Of a stretch of DNA of 64,000 nt, positions 26,571 to 34,266 are shown in pieces. The stretch spans positions 1-64,000 of the forward strand of contig CACKBZ010000004.1 of the NCBI GenBank assembly GCA_902598525.1, read 5' to 3'. The notes under the pieces are model-generated. The model made no database searches and was not told where the DNA came from. It saw only the letters and a program-made list of their open reading frames with translations. The DNA is from an uncultured Bacteroidota bacterium. GTDB taxonomy: Bacteria > Bacteroidota > Bacteroidia > Flavobacteriales > Flavobacteriaceae. Position numbers and translations under genes: made by a program. How positions within the stretch are numbered: the stretch's first letter is position 1; the number at the start of each line of letters is the position of its first letter.

Positions 26571-26783
26571 ATGAAAATAAACAATAAATGGCCAATTATA
26601 TGTGGTGGATTACTATGCATTTTAATGATTGCTTCTGATTATCATGGATTTACCACCGAGATGGCTGTCGTTGAGTTTAAAGGTGAAGTTTTTGAAAAAA
26701 AGTTTTTTCCAAATTGGGGAAGTTTTATTGTTCCACTATTAATTATTTTAATTGCTTTTTTACCTGATTCAAAAAAAAAATAG
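26571..26783 (+). CDS. small membrane protein, unknown function
   Basis: 70 residues with two hydrophobic helices, WPIICGGLLCILMIASDY (about 6-23) and FIVPLLIILIAFLP (about 52-65), separated by a loop holding MAVVEFKGEVFEKKFFPNWG. It ends in KKK. I do not recognise it. The ATG is well placed after the M28 stop and the codon pattern is like its neighbours. It is likely a real gene, possibly in the same transcript. Confidence 0.55.
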   Translation: MKINNKWPIICGGLLCILMIASDYHGFTTEMAVVEFKGEVFEKKFFPNWGSFIVPLLIILIAFLPDSKKK

Positions 26784-26912
26784 CTTGAATTTTTCTAAAC
26801 AGTTAACTACAACCCCTAAACATCCATTTTACCTTAATTTAACTGTCTCAGTACTGCCAATTAGTAGCATTTTTGAGCTATTTTTGTAAATTAACATAGT
26901 CTTAAGAGTCGT

Positions 26913-26943
26913 AAATAAAAAAACCCTTATTTGATTAAGGGTT
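26913..26943 (-). terminator. intrinsic terminator after tRNA-His
   Basis: The arms AACCCTTA (26922-26929) and TAAGGGTT (26936-26943) pair perfectly around a 6-base loop. On the minus strand the hairpin is followed by a T-rich run (the A-run at 26913-26921). It ends transcription of tRNA-His. The roughly 130 bases between it and the small gene hold nothing I can name. Confidence 0.85.
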
Positions 26944-26974
26944 AATTTTATTGATAAAACAGAAGATTTATTTG

Positions 26975-27049
26975 GGTGGAAGACCGGATTCGAACCGGCG
27001 ACATCTAGAACCACAATCTAGCGCTCTAACCTACTGAGCTACAACCACC
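26975..27049 (-). tRNA. tRNA-His (GTG), acceptor stem with two U-U mismatches
   Basis: On the minus strand the D arm (GCTCAGTAGGTTAGAGC), the anticodon arm CTAGA-TTGTGGT-TCTAG with GTG, and the T arm GCCGG-TTCGAAT-CCGGT are intact. The histidine-specific extra G at -1 faces C73. In the acceptor, GTGGTTG faces CTTCCAC: pairs 5-68 and 6-67 are U-U, where CAACCAC would give a perfect stem. No other tRNA-His is in the window. It may be a real variant, a functional but weakened stem, or a two-base sequence error. CCA is not encoded. Confidence 0.88.
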
Positions 27050-27105
27050 ATATTCAATGGCAAAAATAGGTGATTTAAAAAAAATAATAAAGATTTTTGT
27101 AAAAA

Positions 27106-27819
27106 TTATATAAGATCAGATATGTCATTTATTCCTATATTTCTTCTTGACTGAAAAGCCTCTGCATAGTCCACATCAATAAGCCTTCCGTAATTTTTGG
27201 ATCTATAAGAAATACTATCTATAAAATCTTCTGTGTTAATTTTAGTAGATTTTGAAGTATGATTTTTGATTACTTGACTATTGTATGATAGAATTGATTC
27301 TATTTTTGTTTCCATATAGTTTGTGACATCAATTAATACATCCGGATCAAAGTCATTCCACTGCTGATAATTAAGATTAATTTTTGGCCTCCATGGGTCT
27401 TGATTGCTACCTTCAAAAGATGTTTTAAGTTTTGACAAGCCACTTATAAAACAAGCATCGTATATTAAGTCAGAAGCTTTACCATGATCAGAATGACGAT
27501 CAATTTGAGTATTAGATAAAACAATATCTGGCTTATAATGTCGAATAACTTCTACAATTTTAATTTGGCTTTCTTTATTATTAAAAATAAATCCATCCTC
27601 AAGTTCAAGATTCATTCGAAAAGAGACACCTAAAATTTTGGAAGCTACATTTGCTTCTTCTTCTCTAATCTCAACAGTTCCATTAGTTCCAAGCTCACCT
27701 CTAGTTAGATCAACAATACCGACTTTTTTACCATTTGATGTAGATTTTGCAATTGTACCACCACATCCCATCTCTACATCGTCTGGATGAGCACCAAAAG
27801 CTAGAATATCTAGTTTCAT
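27106..27819 (-). CDS. bshB1: bacillithiol biosynthesis deacetylase BshB1
   Basis: 237 residues of the LmbE/PIG-L deacetylase family with the zinc-binding AHPDDVEMGCGG at residues 9-20. DLTRGELGTNGT is typical of the BshB1 branch, and HSDHG carries the third ligand region. It removes the acetyl group from N-acetylglucosaminyl-malate, giving the amine to which BshC adds cysteine. It is the last gene of a run glutathione peroxidase, transsulfuration enzyme, bshB1, with a 4-base ATGA overlap with the middle gene. The cell should therefore make bacillithiol, with bshA and bshC elsewhere. Confidence 0.93.
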   Translation of the reverse strand: MKLDILAFGAHPDDVEMGCGGTIAKSTSNGKKVGIVDLTRGELGTNGTVEIREEEANVASKILGVSFRMNLELEDGFIFNNKESQIKIVEVIRHYKPDIVLSNTQIDRHSDHGKASDLIYDACFISGLSKLKTSFEGSNQDPWRPKINLNYQQWNDFDPDVLIDVTNYMETKIESILSYNSQVIKNHTSKSTKINTEDFIDSISYRSKNYGRLIDVDYAEAFQSRRNIGINDISDLI

Positions 27820-28973
27820 ATTAAAGAGTTTTTAATTGCTTGGTCTAGATCATTAAAAAGATCTTTATAAGATTCTATTCCAACAGACAGTCTAATTAAT
27901 TTATTTCCAATTCCTTGGTTATCTCTCTCATCCTGTGTAAGAAGACCGTGAGAAGTTTTCATCGGAAAGTTAACTGTAGTTTCAACACCAGCTAGACTCA
28001 TTCCTGGTTTAACAACTTTAAGATTTTTTAAAAATTTATAGACATCAATATTTTCATTCAAATCAAAGGACATCATTGCTCCAAAGTCTTTCATTTGATT
28101 CTTAGCAATTAGATAAGAAGGATGAGACTCAAGACCTGGGTAATAGACCCTTGAAATATTAGAGTTTTCCTCTAACATTTTTGCTAATAATTTTGCATTA
28201 TTAGTTTGTTCTCTGACTCTTATAAACAAAGTTTTCATACTTCTCTCTAATAGCCAGACAGTGTAATCACTTAGATTTCCACCAAAGTTTTTGGCAGAAT
28301 TCAATATGAGATTAATATTTTTCTCAGTGCTTACAACTGCACCAGCAGAAATATCACTATGACCTCCAAGATATTTTGTTGCACTATGGATTACGATATC
28401 TATTCCATGATCAATAGGATTCTGATTTACTGGACTTGCAAAAGTATTATCTATCATGGTCCAAATTGAATTTTCTTTTGCAACAGAAGAAATAGATTTT
28501 AAATCAACAATCTTAAGGAGCGGATTACTGGGTGTCTCGACATATATACCAACAGTATTATCTCTTATTTCATTTGTAAAATCTTCAGATTCAAGGCCCT
28601 TAGTGAAAGAATATTCAATACCGTATTTATCAAATTCAGTTTTGATAAAGTTTCTAGTACCTCCATAAAGATCCTCCTGAAATATAACATGATCTCCACT
28701 TTTGACATTAGCCATAATTGATGTACTAATTGCAGCCATACCTGACGTAAATATTAAAGCTTTTTCTCCATTTTCCAACGAAGCTATTTTCTTTGATAAA
28801 AATTCTTGATTTGGAGTATTAAAATATCTTGGGTAAGGTTTCTTTTCAGCATCTCCTCCAAACCAAGGATATGTAGTTGACATAAACAAAGGAGAAACAA
28901 TACCTTGATACATCGTATCTTTTATTTCACCATCGTGAACACAACGGGTTGAGAATTTATTTTTAGTCGACAT
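27816..28973 (-). CDS. Cys/Met-metabolism PLP enzyme (cystathionine gamma-synthase / lyase family)
   Basis: 385 residues from the ATG at 28973, 11 bases inside the end of the upstream peroxidase gene. A TTG 6 codons further up is less likely. Family marks are RYFNTPNQEFLSKKIASLENGEKALIFTSGMAAIS, the PLP-binding GGTRN region, YVETPSNPLLKIVD, DNTFASPVNQNP and the PLP lysine K200 in HSATKYLGGHSDISAG. Members include MetB (gamma-synthase), MetC (beta-lyase), methionine gamma-lyase and O-acetylhomoserine sulfhydrylase. Context, between a peroxidase and bshB1, favours cysteine supply for bacillithiol, but the exact reaction is open. Confidence 0.88.
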   Translation of the reverse strand: MSTKNKFSTRCVHDGEIKDTMYQGIVSPLFMSTTYPWFGGDAEKKPYPRYFNTPNQEFLSKKIASLENGEKALIFTSGMAAISTSIMANVKSGDHVIFQEDLYGGTRNFIKTEFDKYGIEYSFTKGLESEDFTNEIRDNTVGIYVETPSNPLLKIVDLKSISSVAKENSIWTMIDNTFASPVNQNPIDHGIDIVIHSATKYLGGHSDISAGAVVSTEKNINLILNSAKNFGGNLSDYTVWLLERSMKTLFIRVREQTNNAKLLAKMLEENSNISRVYYPGLESHPSYLIAKNQMKDFGAMMSFDLNENIDVYKFLKNLKVVKPGMSLAGVETTVNFPMKTSHGLLTQDERDNQGIGNKLIRLSVGIESYKDLFNDLDQAIKNSLI

Positions 28974-29517
28974 CAGTAATCCAAGATACAACTTCTTCAG
29001 AATCTGGTCTAGTCCTTGGAGAAATTATTTTTTCAATGCGACCGTCTTTATTTATAAGGTATTTTTGAAAATTCCAAGTAACTCTAGAGTCTTTAAAATT
29101 ATTCTTAGATTTTTCAGTTAAAAACTGATATATTGGATGCTTTTTTGAGCCTTTGACTGTAACTTTACTCATCATCGGAAAGGTTACACCATAATTCTCC
29201 TCACAAAAGTCAATTATTTCCTCATTTGAGCCAGGCTCTTGCCACAAAAAGTCATTAGAAGGAAAACCAATAACAATGAAATTCAAGTCTTTATATTGAG
29301 AATATAACTTTTGAAGAGCTTCATATTGAAAAGTTAATCCACATTTAGAAGCGGTATTAACAATCATAACCTTTTTACCTTTTAACTTAGAGAAATCAAA
29401 AATATCACCATAAATGTCAGCAACTTTAAATTGATGAATAGAATTGTTGACCATGGTTTGAGAATTCAAAGTTAAAGACATAATGGATATTAAAGTTAAT
29501 ATTGTTTTCTTAAACAT
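28963..29517 (-). CDS. glutathione-peroxidase-family thiol peroxidase, exported
   Basis: 184 residues with an N-terminal signal (MFKKTILTLISIMSLTLNSQ), so probably periplasmic. The catalytic tetrad is cysteine C59 (NTASKCGLT), glutamine Q93 (LWQEPGS), W148 and N149 (VTWNFQKYL). C105 in DFCEENYGV is at the place of the resolving cysteine in thioredoxin-dependent members, so true glutathione use is unlikely. It reduces hydroperoxides. It leads the operon that continues with the transsulfuration enzyme (11-base overlap) and bshB1. A TATATTTG box is 7 bases upstream of its ATG. Confidence 0.92.
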   Translation of the reverse strand: MFKKTILTLISIMSLTLNSQTMVNNSIHQFKVADIYGDIFDFSKLKGKKVMIVNTASKCGLTFQYEALQKLYSQYKDLNFIVIGFPSNDFLWQEPGSNEEIIDFCEENYGVTFPMMSKVTVKGSKKHPIYQFLTEKSKNNFKDSRVTWNFQKYLINKDGRIEKIISPRTRPDSEEVVSWITDVD

Positions 29518-29524
29518 AATGGTG

Positions 29525-29532
29525 CAAATATA
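29525..29532 (-). promoter_or_regulatory. TAnnTTTG -7 box for the peroxidase-bshB1 operon
   Basis: TATATTTG on the minus strand, 7 bases from the ATG at 29517. Confidence 0.5.
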
Positions 29533-29566
29533 ACTTTATAAAAAAAGCATGATTCACAAATTAATG

Positions 29567-30235
29567 TTAAATAGAATTCAGAATACCTTCAAAATGATCA
29601 ATTTTTGTGGAAGCTCCTCCAACCAATACTCCATCAACATAATCAGATTCAAGAATATCTCTAGAATTAGACGGATTAACACTGCCACCGTAAAGAATAG
29701 GTATCTCAAGTGAAAAATCTTCAAGTTTTAACTTAACTTTTTTGTGAATTTCATTTATATGATCGATAGAAGCGGTCTCTCCTGTTCCAATAGCCCATAC
29801 AGGCTCATAAGCAAGAATAATCTCAAATTTATTAGTAAGTAAATTAAATGGAATTTGATCAATCTCCTCAAAACATAATACAAATTGATAAGCTATTGGA
29901 ATAATTTCTTCAAGAACCTTTTGAGGGTTCTTTTCTCTAATTCTTGATTCTGAATGAGCGACAATTGATCTTTTTATATTTAAATTTTTAAGATTTGATA
30001 CTGTAATTCCACCAGTATCAGATTTAGATTCTGAAGATGTTACATTTTGAGCTATAACTTCAATATTAGTTTCATTAAAAATTTGATTAATCTCATTTAA
30101 ATATAGGTGATTGGGTGATACCATAACCCGAACATTATTTGAAATATTAATCTTAGATATCTTCTTTGAAAGATGAATTGACTCTTGATAATTTAAATAA
30201 TTTTTCCAATTACCAATAATTATTTTTTTCTTCAT
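29567..30235 (-). CDS. tpiA: triosephosphate isomerase, short form
   Basis: 222 residues, against about 250 for usual bacterial enzymes. The active site is complete: K11 in GNWKNY, H94 and E96 in VAHSESR, catalytic E144 in AYEPVWAIGTG, then YGGSV and the phosphate-binding VGGAS. It interconverts dihydroxyacetone phosphate and glyceraldehyde 3-phosphate. The shortening lies in surface helices between about residues 50 and 130, as in archaeal and some candidate-phylum enzymes. The place, 5 bases after a DUF1599 gene, is the usual Bacteroidota tpiA locus, so this seems to be the only copy in the cell. A divergent core gene or a replacement by transfer are both possible. Confidence 0.88.
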   Translation of the reverse strand: MKKKIIIGNWKNYLNYQESIHLSKKISKINISNNVRVMVSPNHLYLNEINQIFNETNIEVIAQNVTSSESKSDTGGITVSNLKNLNIKRSIVAHSESRIREKNPQKVLEEIIPIAYQFVLCFEEIDQIPFNLLTNKFEIILAYEPVWAIGTGETASIDHINEIHKKVKLKLEDFSLEIPILYGGSVNPSNSRDILESDYVDGVLVGGASTKIDHFEGILNSI

Positions 30236-30240
30236 TTAAT

Positions 30241-30777
30241 TTATTCTTTTAATAAAATTTGTGCAAAAACTGAGTAGTTTAAAATGTCTTGAAAGTTAGC
30301 ATCAATTCCCTCACTTACAGATGTCTTTCCATCATTTTTTAAGATACTTTTCATTCTAAATATTTTTTGGATTATAAGATCTGTCAAACTAATAACTTCC
30401 ATATCTCTCCAAGCCTCTCCATAATCATGGTTTTTTGCTAACATTAGATCAAATGTTTCAGATACTTTTGTATCATATAGTTCAAAAATATCATCAAGCT
30501 TTAAATCTGGTTCATCAACTACTCCAATCTCAAGCTGAATAAGACCCATTATAGAATAATTTATTATTCCATAGAATTCTGAAATTTGACCTTCATCAAT
30601 TTTATTTGAAATATTGTTTTGTAGGTTCCTTATTCTTTGAGCCTTAATATGTATTTGATCTACCAATGAAATTACTCTTAAAATTCTCCATGATGATCCA
30701 TAGTCGCTATTTTTATCTTCAAAAATTTTTCTTGATTTACTTATTACTCTTTGATATTGCAACTTTGTATCTCCCAT
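30241..30777 (-). CDS. DUF1599 (nucleotide-modification-associated domain 1) protein
   Basis: 178 residues made of two similar halves: KNSDYGSSWRILRVISLVDQI at about 23-43 and KNHDYGEAWRDMEVISLTDLI at about 119-139. This is the pattern of the DUF1599/Nmad1 domain, a family whose N-terminal members are common in Bacteroidota next to folP and tpiA. The function of the stand-alone protein is not known; a role in nucleotide metabolism is a guess from phage relatives. It diverges from folP and is followed by tpiA. Confidence 0.85.
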   Translation of the reverse strand: MGDTKLQYQRVISKSRKIFEDKNSDYGSSWRILRVISLVDQIHIKAQRIRNLQNNISNKIDEGQISEFYGIINYSIMGLIQLEIGVVDEPDLKLDDIFELYDTKVSETFDLMLAKNHDYGEAWRDMEVISLTDLIIQKIFRMKSILKNDGKTSVSEGIDANFQDILNYSVFAQILLKE

Positions 30778-30789
30778 ATCAGATTTTAA

Positions 30790-30797
30790 TATATTTG
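30790..30797 (+). promoter_or_regulatory. TAnnTTTG -7 box for folP
   Basis: TATATTTG, 17 bases before the folP ATG. A TTTG at 30764-30767 lies 22 bases upstream, slightly far for a -33 element. Confidence 0.5.
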
Positions 30798-30814
30798 GAA
30801 AAGAGCTTAAAAAT

Positions 30815-31636
30815 ATGACATTAAATTGTAATGATAAAATTATAGATTTTAATACTCAGAAAATTATGGGTATTCTCAATCTTTCTAAGGATTCATTTTA
30901 CGATGGAGGAAAATACAGTTCATTAGAAGAAGTTATTTCACGTGTTTCTGAAATGATCGATCAAGGTGCTGAAATTATTGATATTGGAGCTGTCAGTTCA
31001 AGGCCAGGATCAAAGATTATAAAGGGAAACGATGAATTAAAATTAATAAAAGATTATATAGTTGAGTTAACAAGTAATTTTAAAAAAATATCTTTTTCTA
31101 TTGATACTTATAATTCAGTAGTTGCAGATTTTGCTCTTAAAAATGGTTTTAATATTATTAATGATATTAGTTCAGGTAAATATGATGTAAGACTTTTAGA
31201 TATTATCAAAGAATATCAAGCAGGATATGTTATTATGCATATGCAGGGTGATCCAGAGAATATGCAAGAAAAACCTAAATATAAAAATGTAGTGCGTTCA
31301 ATATCTGGTTTTTTTGATTCAAAGATTGAAGAGCTTCACAATCAAAATATTGAAAATATTATTATTGATCCTGGATTTGGTTTTGGAAAAAGTATTGAAC
31401 ATAATTTTCAGATTCTTAACAACTTGAAAGAATTTAAAAAGTATAAAAAACCTTTATTGATTGGATTATCAAGAAAATCCATGATATACAAATTCTTAAA
31501 TATTAGCCCTGATGATGCTCTAAATGGAACATCAATTCTAAATATGATAGGATTACAAAATGGCGCTAATATCCTAAGAGTTCATGACATTAAAGAAGCA
31601 AAAGAGTGTATTTCGTTGTTTGGTAAATTAAATTAA
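30815..31636 (+). CDS. folP: dihydropteroate synthase
   Basis: 273 residues. IMGILNLSKDSFYDGGKYSS matches the pterin-pyrophosphate loop (usually NVTPDSFSDGG, here LSKDSFYDGG). GAEIIDIGAVSSRPGS and FSIDTYNSVVADFAL follow, then NDISSGKYD, and PGFGFGKSIEHNFQIL and LIGLSRKSMIY near the end. It condenses the pterin with p-aminobenzoate in folate synthesis and is the sulfonamide target. It converges with the ABC exporter, overlapping by 9 bases. Confidence 0.96.
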   Translation: MTLNCNDKIIDFNTQKIMGILNLSKDSFYDGGKYSSLEEVISRVSEMIDQGAEIIDIGAVSSRPGSKIIKGNDELKLIKDYIVELTSNFKKISFSIDTYNSVVADFALKNGFNIINDISSGKYDVRLLDIIKEYQAGYVIMHMQGDPENMQEKPKYKNVVRSISGFFDSKIEELHNQNIENIIIDPGFGFGKSIEHNFQILNNLKEFKKYKKPLLIGLSRKSMIYKFLNISPDDALNGTSILNMIGLQNGANILRVHDIKEAKECISLFGKLN

Positions 31637-33394
31637 CTCTTCAATGAGAAGCTGCTCCTTGTGTAGTTTTTTATATTTACCATCTTCGATTTTCAAAAGC
31701 TCTTTGTGATTACCTTGCTCAAGTATCACACCGTTTTCCATATAAATAATTTTATCTGCAGATTCGATAGTTGAAAGTCTATGTGCAATAATTATTGATG
31801 TTTTTCCTTTAGTGATTTTTTTTGTTGCATTTTTAATTAAATCTTCAGAATAAGAATCTATTGATGAAGTAGCTTCATCTAATATTAATATATCAGGATT
31901 ATTTACCAGAACTCTTAAAAAGGCTATTAACTGTCTTTGTCCTGAAGAAAGAGTTACACCTCTTTCACTTACATTAAAATTGTAACCATTTGGTAAAGAA
32001 CTTATAAATTCATGTATCTCTAGTTTTTTAGCAGCACTTTGAACATCTTTAAGTGAGATTTGATCATTATAAAGTGCAATATTGTTAAATATTGTATCAG
32101 CAAAAAGAAATACATCTTGAAGTATAATTCCAACCTTGTTTCTAATGTTATCTAGCTTTAAATCATTAATATCAACTCCATCAATTAAAATCTCACCTTT
32201 ATCATATTCATAAAATCTTGTAATTAAGTTTGTAATGGTTGTTTTACCACTTCCAGTTGGACCAACAATGGCAAGTGTTTCCCCAGACTTAACCTTAAAA
32301 GATATGTCATCAATGACTTTCTCATTTTTTACATAAGAAAAAGTCACATTTTTAAACTCAATCATACCATTTATATTATCCATTGATATAACGCCTTTAT
32401 CTTGAACAATTGAATCATCCTCTAAAATTTTAAAAATTCTTTCTGTTGAAACCATTCCCATTTGAAGAGTATTGAATCTATCAGCTATTTGCCTAAGAGG
32501 TCTAAATAATAGTCCTGACATTGATATAAATAAGAAAAGTGTACCAAGAGAGATATTATCTCCCTGAATATTATTAAACCCTCCATACCAGACTAAAAGC
32601 CCTATACAAATTGATGTGGAGATTTCAGCGATAGGAAAGAAAATAGAGTTAATCCAGACTGTTTTAAGCCAGGCATCTTTGTGCCTTGAATTTATTTCTT
32701 GGAAATTTTTAATTTCAAGTGATTCTCTACTAAAAATTTGTACAATTTTAATTCCACTAATTCTCTCTTGGACAAAAGAGTTTAAATTAGCAACCTCGGT
32801 TCTTACTTTTTCAAATGCAACTTTCATTGTTTTTTGAAAGACTCTTGTAGCATAAATTAATAAAGGAAATATAGAAATGACAACAAGAGTAAGCTCCCAA
32901 CTTATAACTAACATTACAATTAAAACTGTGAGCATTTTAAGTATATCGGCAATAATTGTAAATAAGCCTTGAGAAAAAATACTAGCAATTGTTTCTATAT
33001 CATTAACAGTCCGAGTAACAAGTCTTCCAACTGCATTATTATCAAAAAAAGACATTTTGAATTTTATGATTTTTTGAAAAATACTAACTCTTAAATCTTT
33101 GATTACCTTTTGACCAAGCCAATTTGCATAAAAAGTGAATAAATACATGAATATAACCTCCAGAAATAATATTCCAACCATTATCATTATTAATGCCAGC
33201 ATACCATCATAATTTTTTAAAAGAATATAATCATCTACAATTATTTTTAATAAATAGGGTGTTAAAGTTGAAAGTATTGAGATTATAATTGCAGAGGCCA
33301 TCACACCATAGAAGGATAACTTGTACGGATTAACAAAGACCATCAGCTTGTTAAATAAGTTTAAATCAAAAATCTTACCCTTTACTTTTTCCAA
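31628..33394 (-). CDS. ABC exporter, fused permease and ATPase (MsbA-like)
   Basis: 588 residues: an N-terminal six-helix permease (about 25-320) with the coupling motif VGRLVTRTVNDIETI, then an ATPase with Walker A IVGPTGSGKTTI, Q-loop GIILQDVFLF, signature LSSGQRQLIAF, Walker B ILILDEATSS and H-loop IIAHRLSTI. Half-size exporters of this form move lipids, lipid A precursors or drugs from the inner membrane. The substrate is not readable. Its start overlaps truA by 13 bases; the upstream truA-ABC pair is a common flavobacterial arrangement. Confidence 0.93.
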   Translation of the reverse strand: MEKVKGKIFDLNLFNKLMVFVNPYKLSFYGVMASAIIISILSTLTPYLLKIIVDDYILLKNYDGMLALIMIMVGILFLEVIFMYLFTFYANWLGQKVIKDLRVSIFQKIIKFKMSFFDNNAVGRLVTRTVNDIETIASIFSQGLFTIIADILKMLTVLIVMLVISWELTLVVISIFPLLIYATRVFQKTMKVAFEKVRTEVANLNSFVQERISGIKIVQIFSRESLEIKNFQEINSRHKDAWLKTVWINSIFFPIAEISTSICIGLLVWYGGFNNIQGDNISLGTLFLFISMSGLLFRPLRQIADRFNTLQMGMVSTERIFKILEDDSIVQDKGVISMDNINGMIEFKNVTFSYVKNEKVIDDISFKVKSGETLAIVGPTGSGKTTITNLITRFYEYDKGEILIDGVDINDLKLDNIRNKVGIILQDVFLFADTIFNNIALYNDQISLKDVQSAAKKLEIHEFISSLPNGYNFNVSERGVTLSSGQRQLIAFLRVLVNNPDILILDEATSSIDSYSEDLIKNATKKITKGKTSIIIAHRLSTIESADKIIYMENGVILEQGNHKELLKIEDGKYKKLHKEQLLIEELI

Positions 33395-34143
33395 CTCTCT
33401 AAAAAAATATTTTCATAGTTAACATTAATCAAGGTTAAACCAGATGCTGGTACTGAGAAACCTGCTTTACCACGATCTCTGGATAAAAGTATCATCTCAA
33501 AATCTTCAATTGAGATTTTTGACCTTCCAACATCAATCATTGTACCTACAATTGAGCGTACCATGTTTCTTAAAAATCTATCTGAGGTAATATTAAAAAT
33601 ATACTCATTATTAACTTTTTGCCATTTAGCAAATGATATATTACAAATATATGTTTTAACGTCTGTATTAGATTTAGAAAAACACTTAAAATCATCATGG
33701 TTAATTAATAATTTGCAACAATTATTCATATTATTTAAATCGAGATCATCTTTTAAATAATATGAGAATTTAAGATTAAATGGGTTCTTAACCTGAGAAA
33801 TAATATACCTGTAAGATCTAGATAAAGCATCAAACCTTGCATGGTCATTATTTGAAACTAAATTAATCGATTCAATACAGATATCTTTAGGTAACATACT
33901 ATTCAATCTTTTGCAAAAAATATTTCTATCAAATTCTTTATCTGTATCAAAATGAGCGTACATTTGTTTAGCATGTACTCCAGCATCTGTTCTTCCAGCT
34001 AATACTAAATTAATAGGACAGCCGATAAACTTCCCAAAATTCTCCTCTATCACCTCCTGAATAGTTAAAGAATTAGGTTGCCTTTGGATACCATGATAGT
34101 TAGATCCATCATAAGAAAACTCAATAAAATATCTCGAAGTCAT
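33382..34143 (-). CDS. truA: tRNA pseudouridine synthase A
   Basis: 253 residues. RYFIEFSYDGSNYHGIQRQP opens it, and the catalytic aspartate sits in LAGRTDAGVHAKQM. SRSYRYII and DRFLRNMVRSIVGTMIDVGRS follow, ending with PASGLTLINVNY. TruA makes pseudouridine at positions 38-40 of the anticodon arm of many tRNAs. It overlaps the ABC exporter by 13 bases and diverges from rho. A TATCTTTA near-match to the -7 box lies about 8 bases upstream. Confidence 0.97.
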   Translation of the reverse strand: MTSRYFIEFSYDGSNYHGIQRQPNSLTIQEVIEENFGKFIGCPINLVLAGRTDAGVHAKQMYAHFDTDKEFDRNIFCKRLNSMLPKDICIESINLVSNNDHARFDALSRSYRYIISQVKNPFNLKFSYYLKDDLDLNNMNNCCKLLINHDDFKCFSKSNTDVKTYICNISFAKWQKVNNEYIFNITSDRFLRNMVRSIVGTMIDVGRSKISIEDFEMILLSRDRGKAGFSVPASGLTLINVNYENIFLESWKK

Positions 34144-34175
34144 TAGTTATTAAAGATATTAACTCAAATTAAAAA

Positions 34176-34191
34176 TAAATTTGTAAATTTG
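34176..34191 (+). promoter_or_regulatory. tandem -7 boxes for rho
   Basis: TAAATTTG occurs twice back to back (34176-34183 and 34184-34191), both matching TAnnTTTG. Starts from the two would differ by 8 bases and leave a leader of about 70-80 bases before the rho ATG. Confidence 0.5.
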
Positions 34192-34266
34192 AGTAATTAT
34201 TTCTTACCAAGAAGTACTTTCTAATAATATTTCAAATCAAATTTCAAATCAAAACCACTATTATAT
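34192..34266 (+). promoter_or_regulatory. G-free leader of rho, candidate autoregulatory rut site
   Basis: From about 34217 to the ATG no G occurs while C recurs every few bases, and the 12-base unit TTTCAAATCAAA stands in perfect tandem (34230-34241 and 34242-34253). Rho prefers C-containing, G-poor, unpaired RNA. In other bacteria rho limits its own mRNA through its leader, so this could be an autogenous control site. Inferred from sequence only. Confidence 0.35.

Noticed and set aside
26829-27014. 61-residue minus-strand frame across the tRNA-His and terminator
   Set aside because: It overlaps a tRNA and a terminator, with no recognisable protein features.
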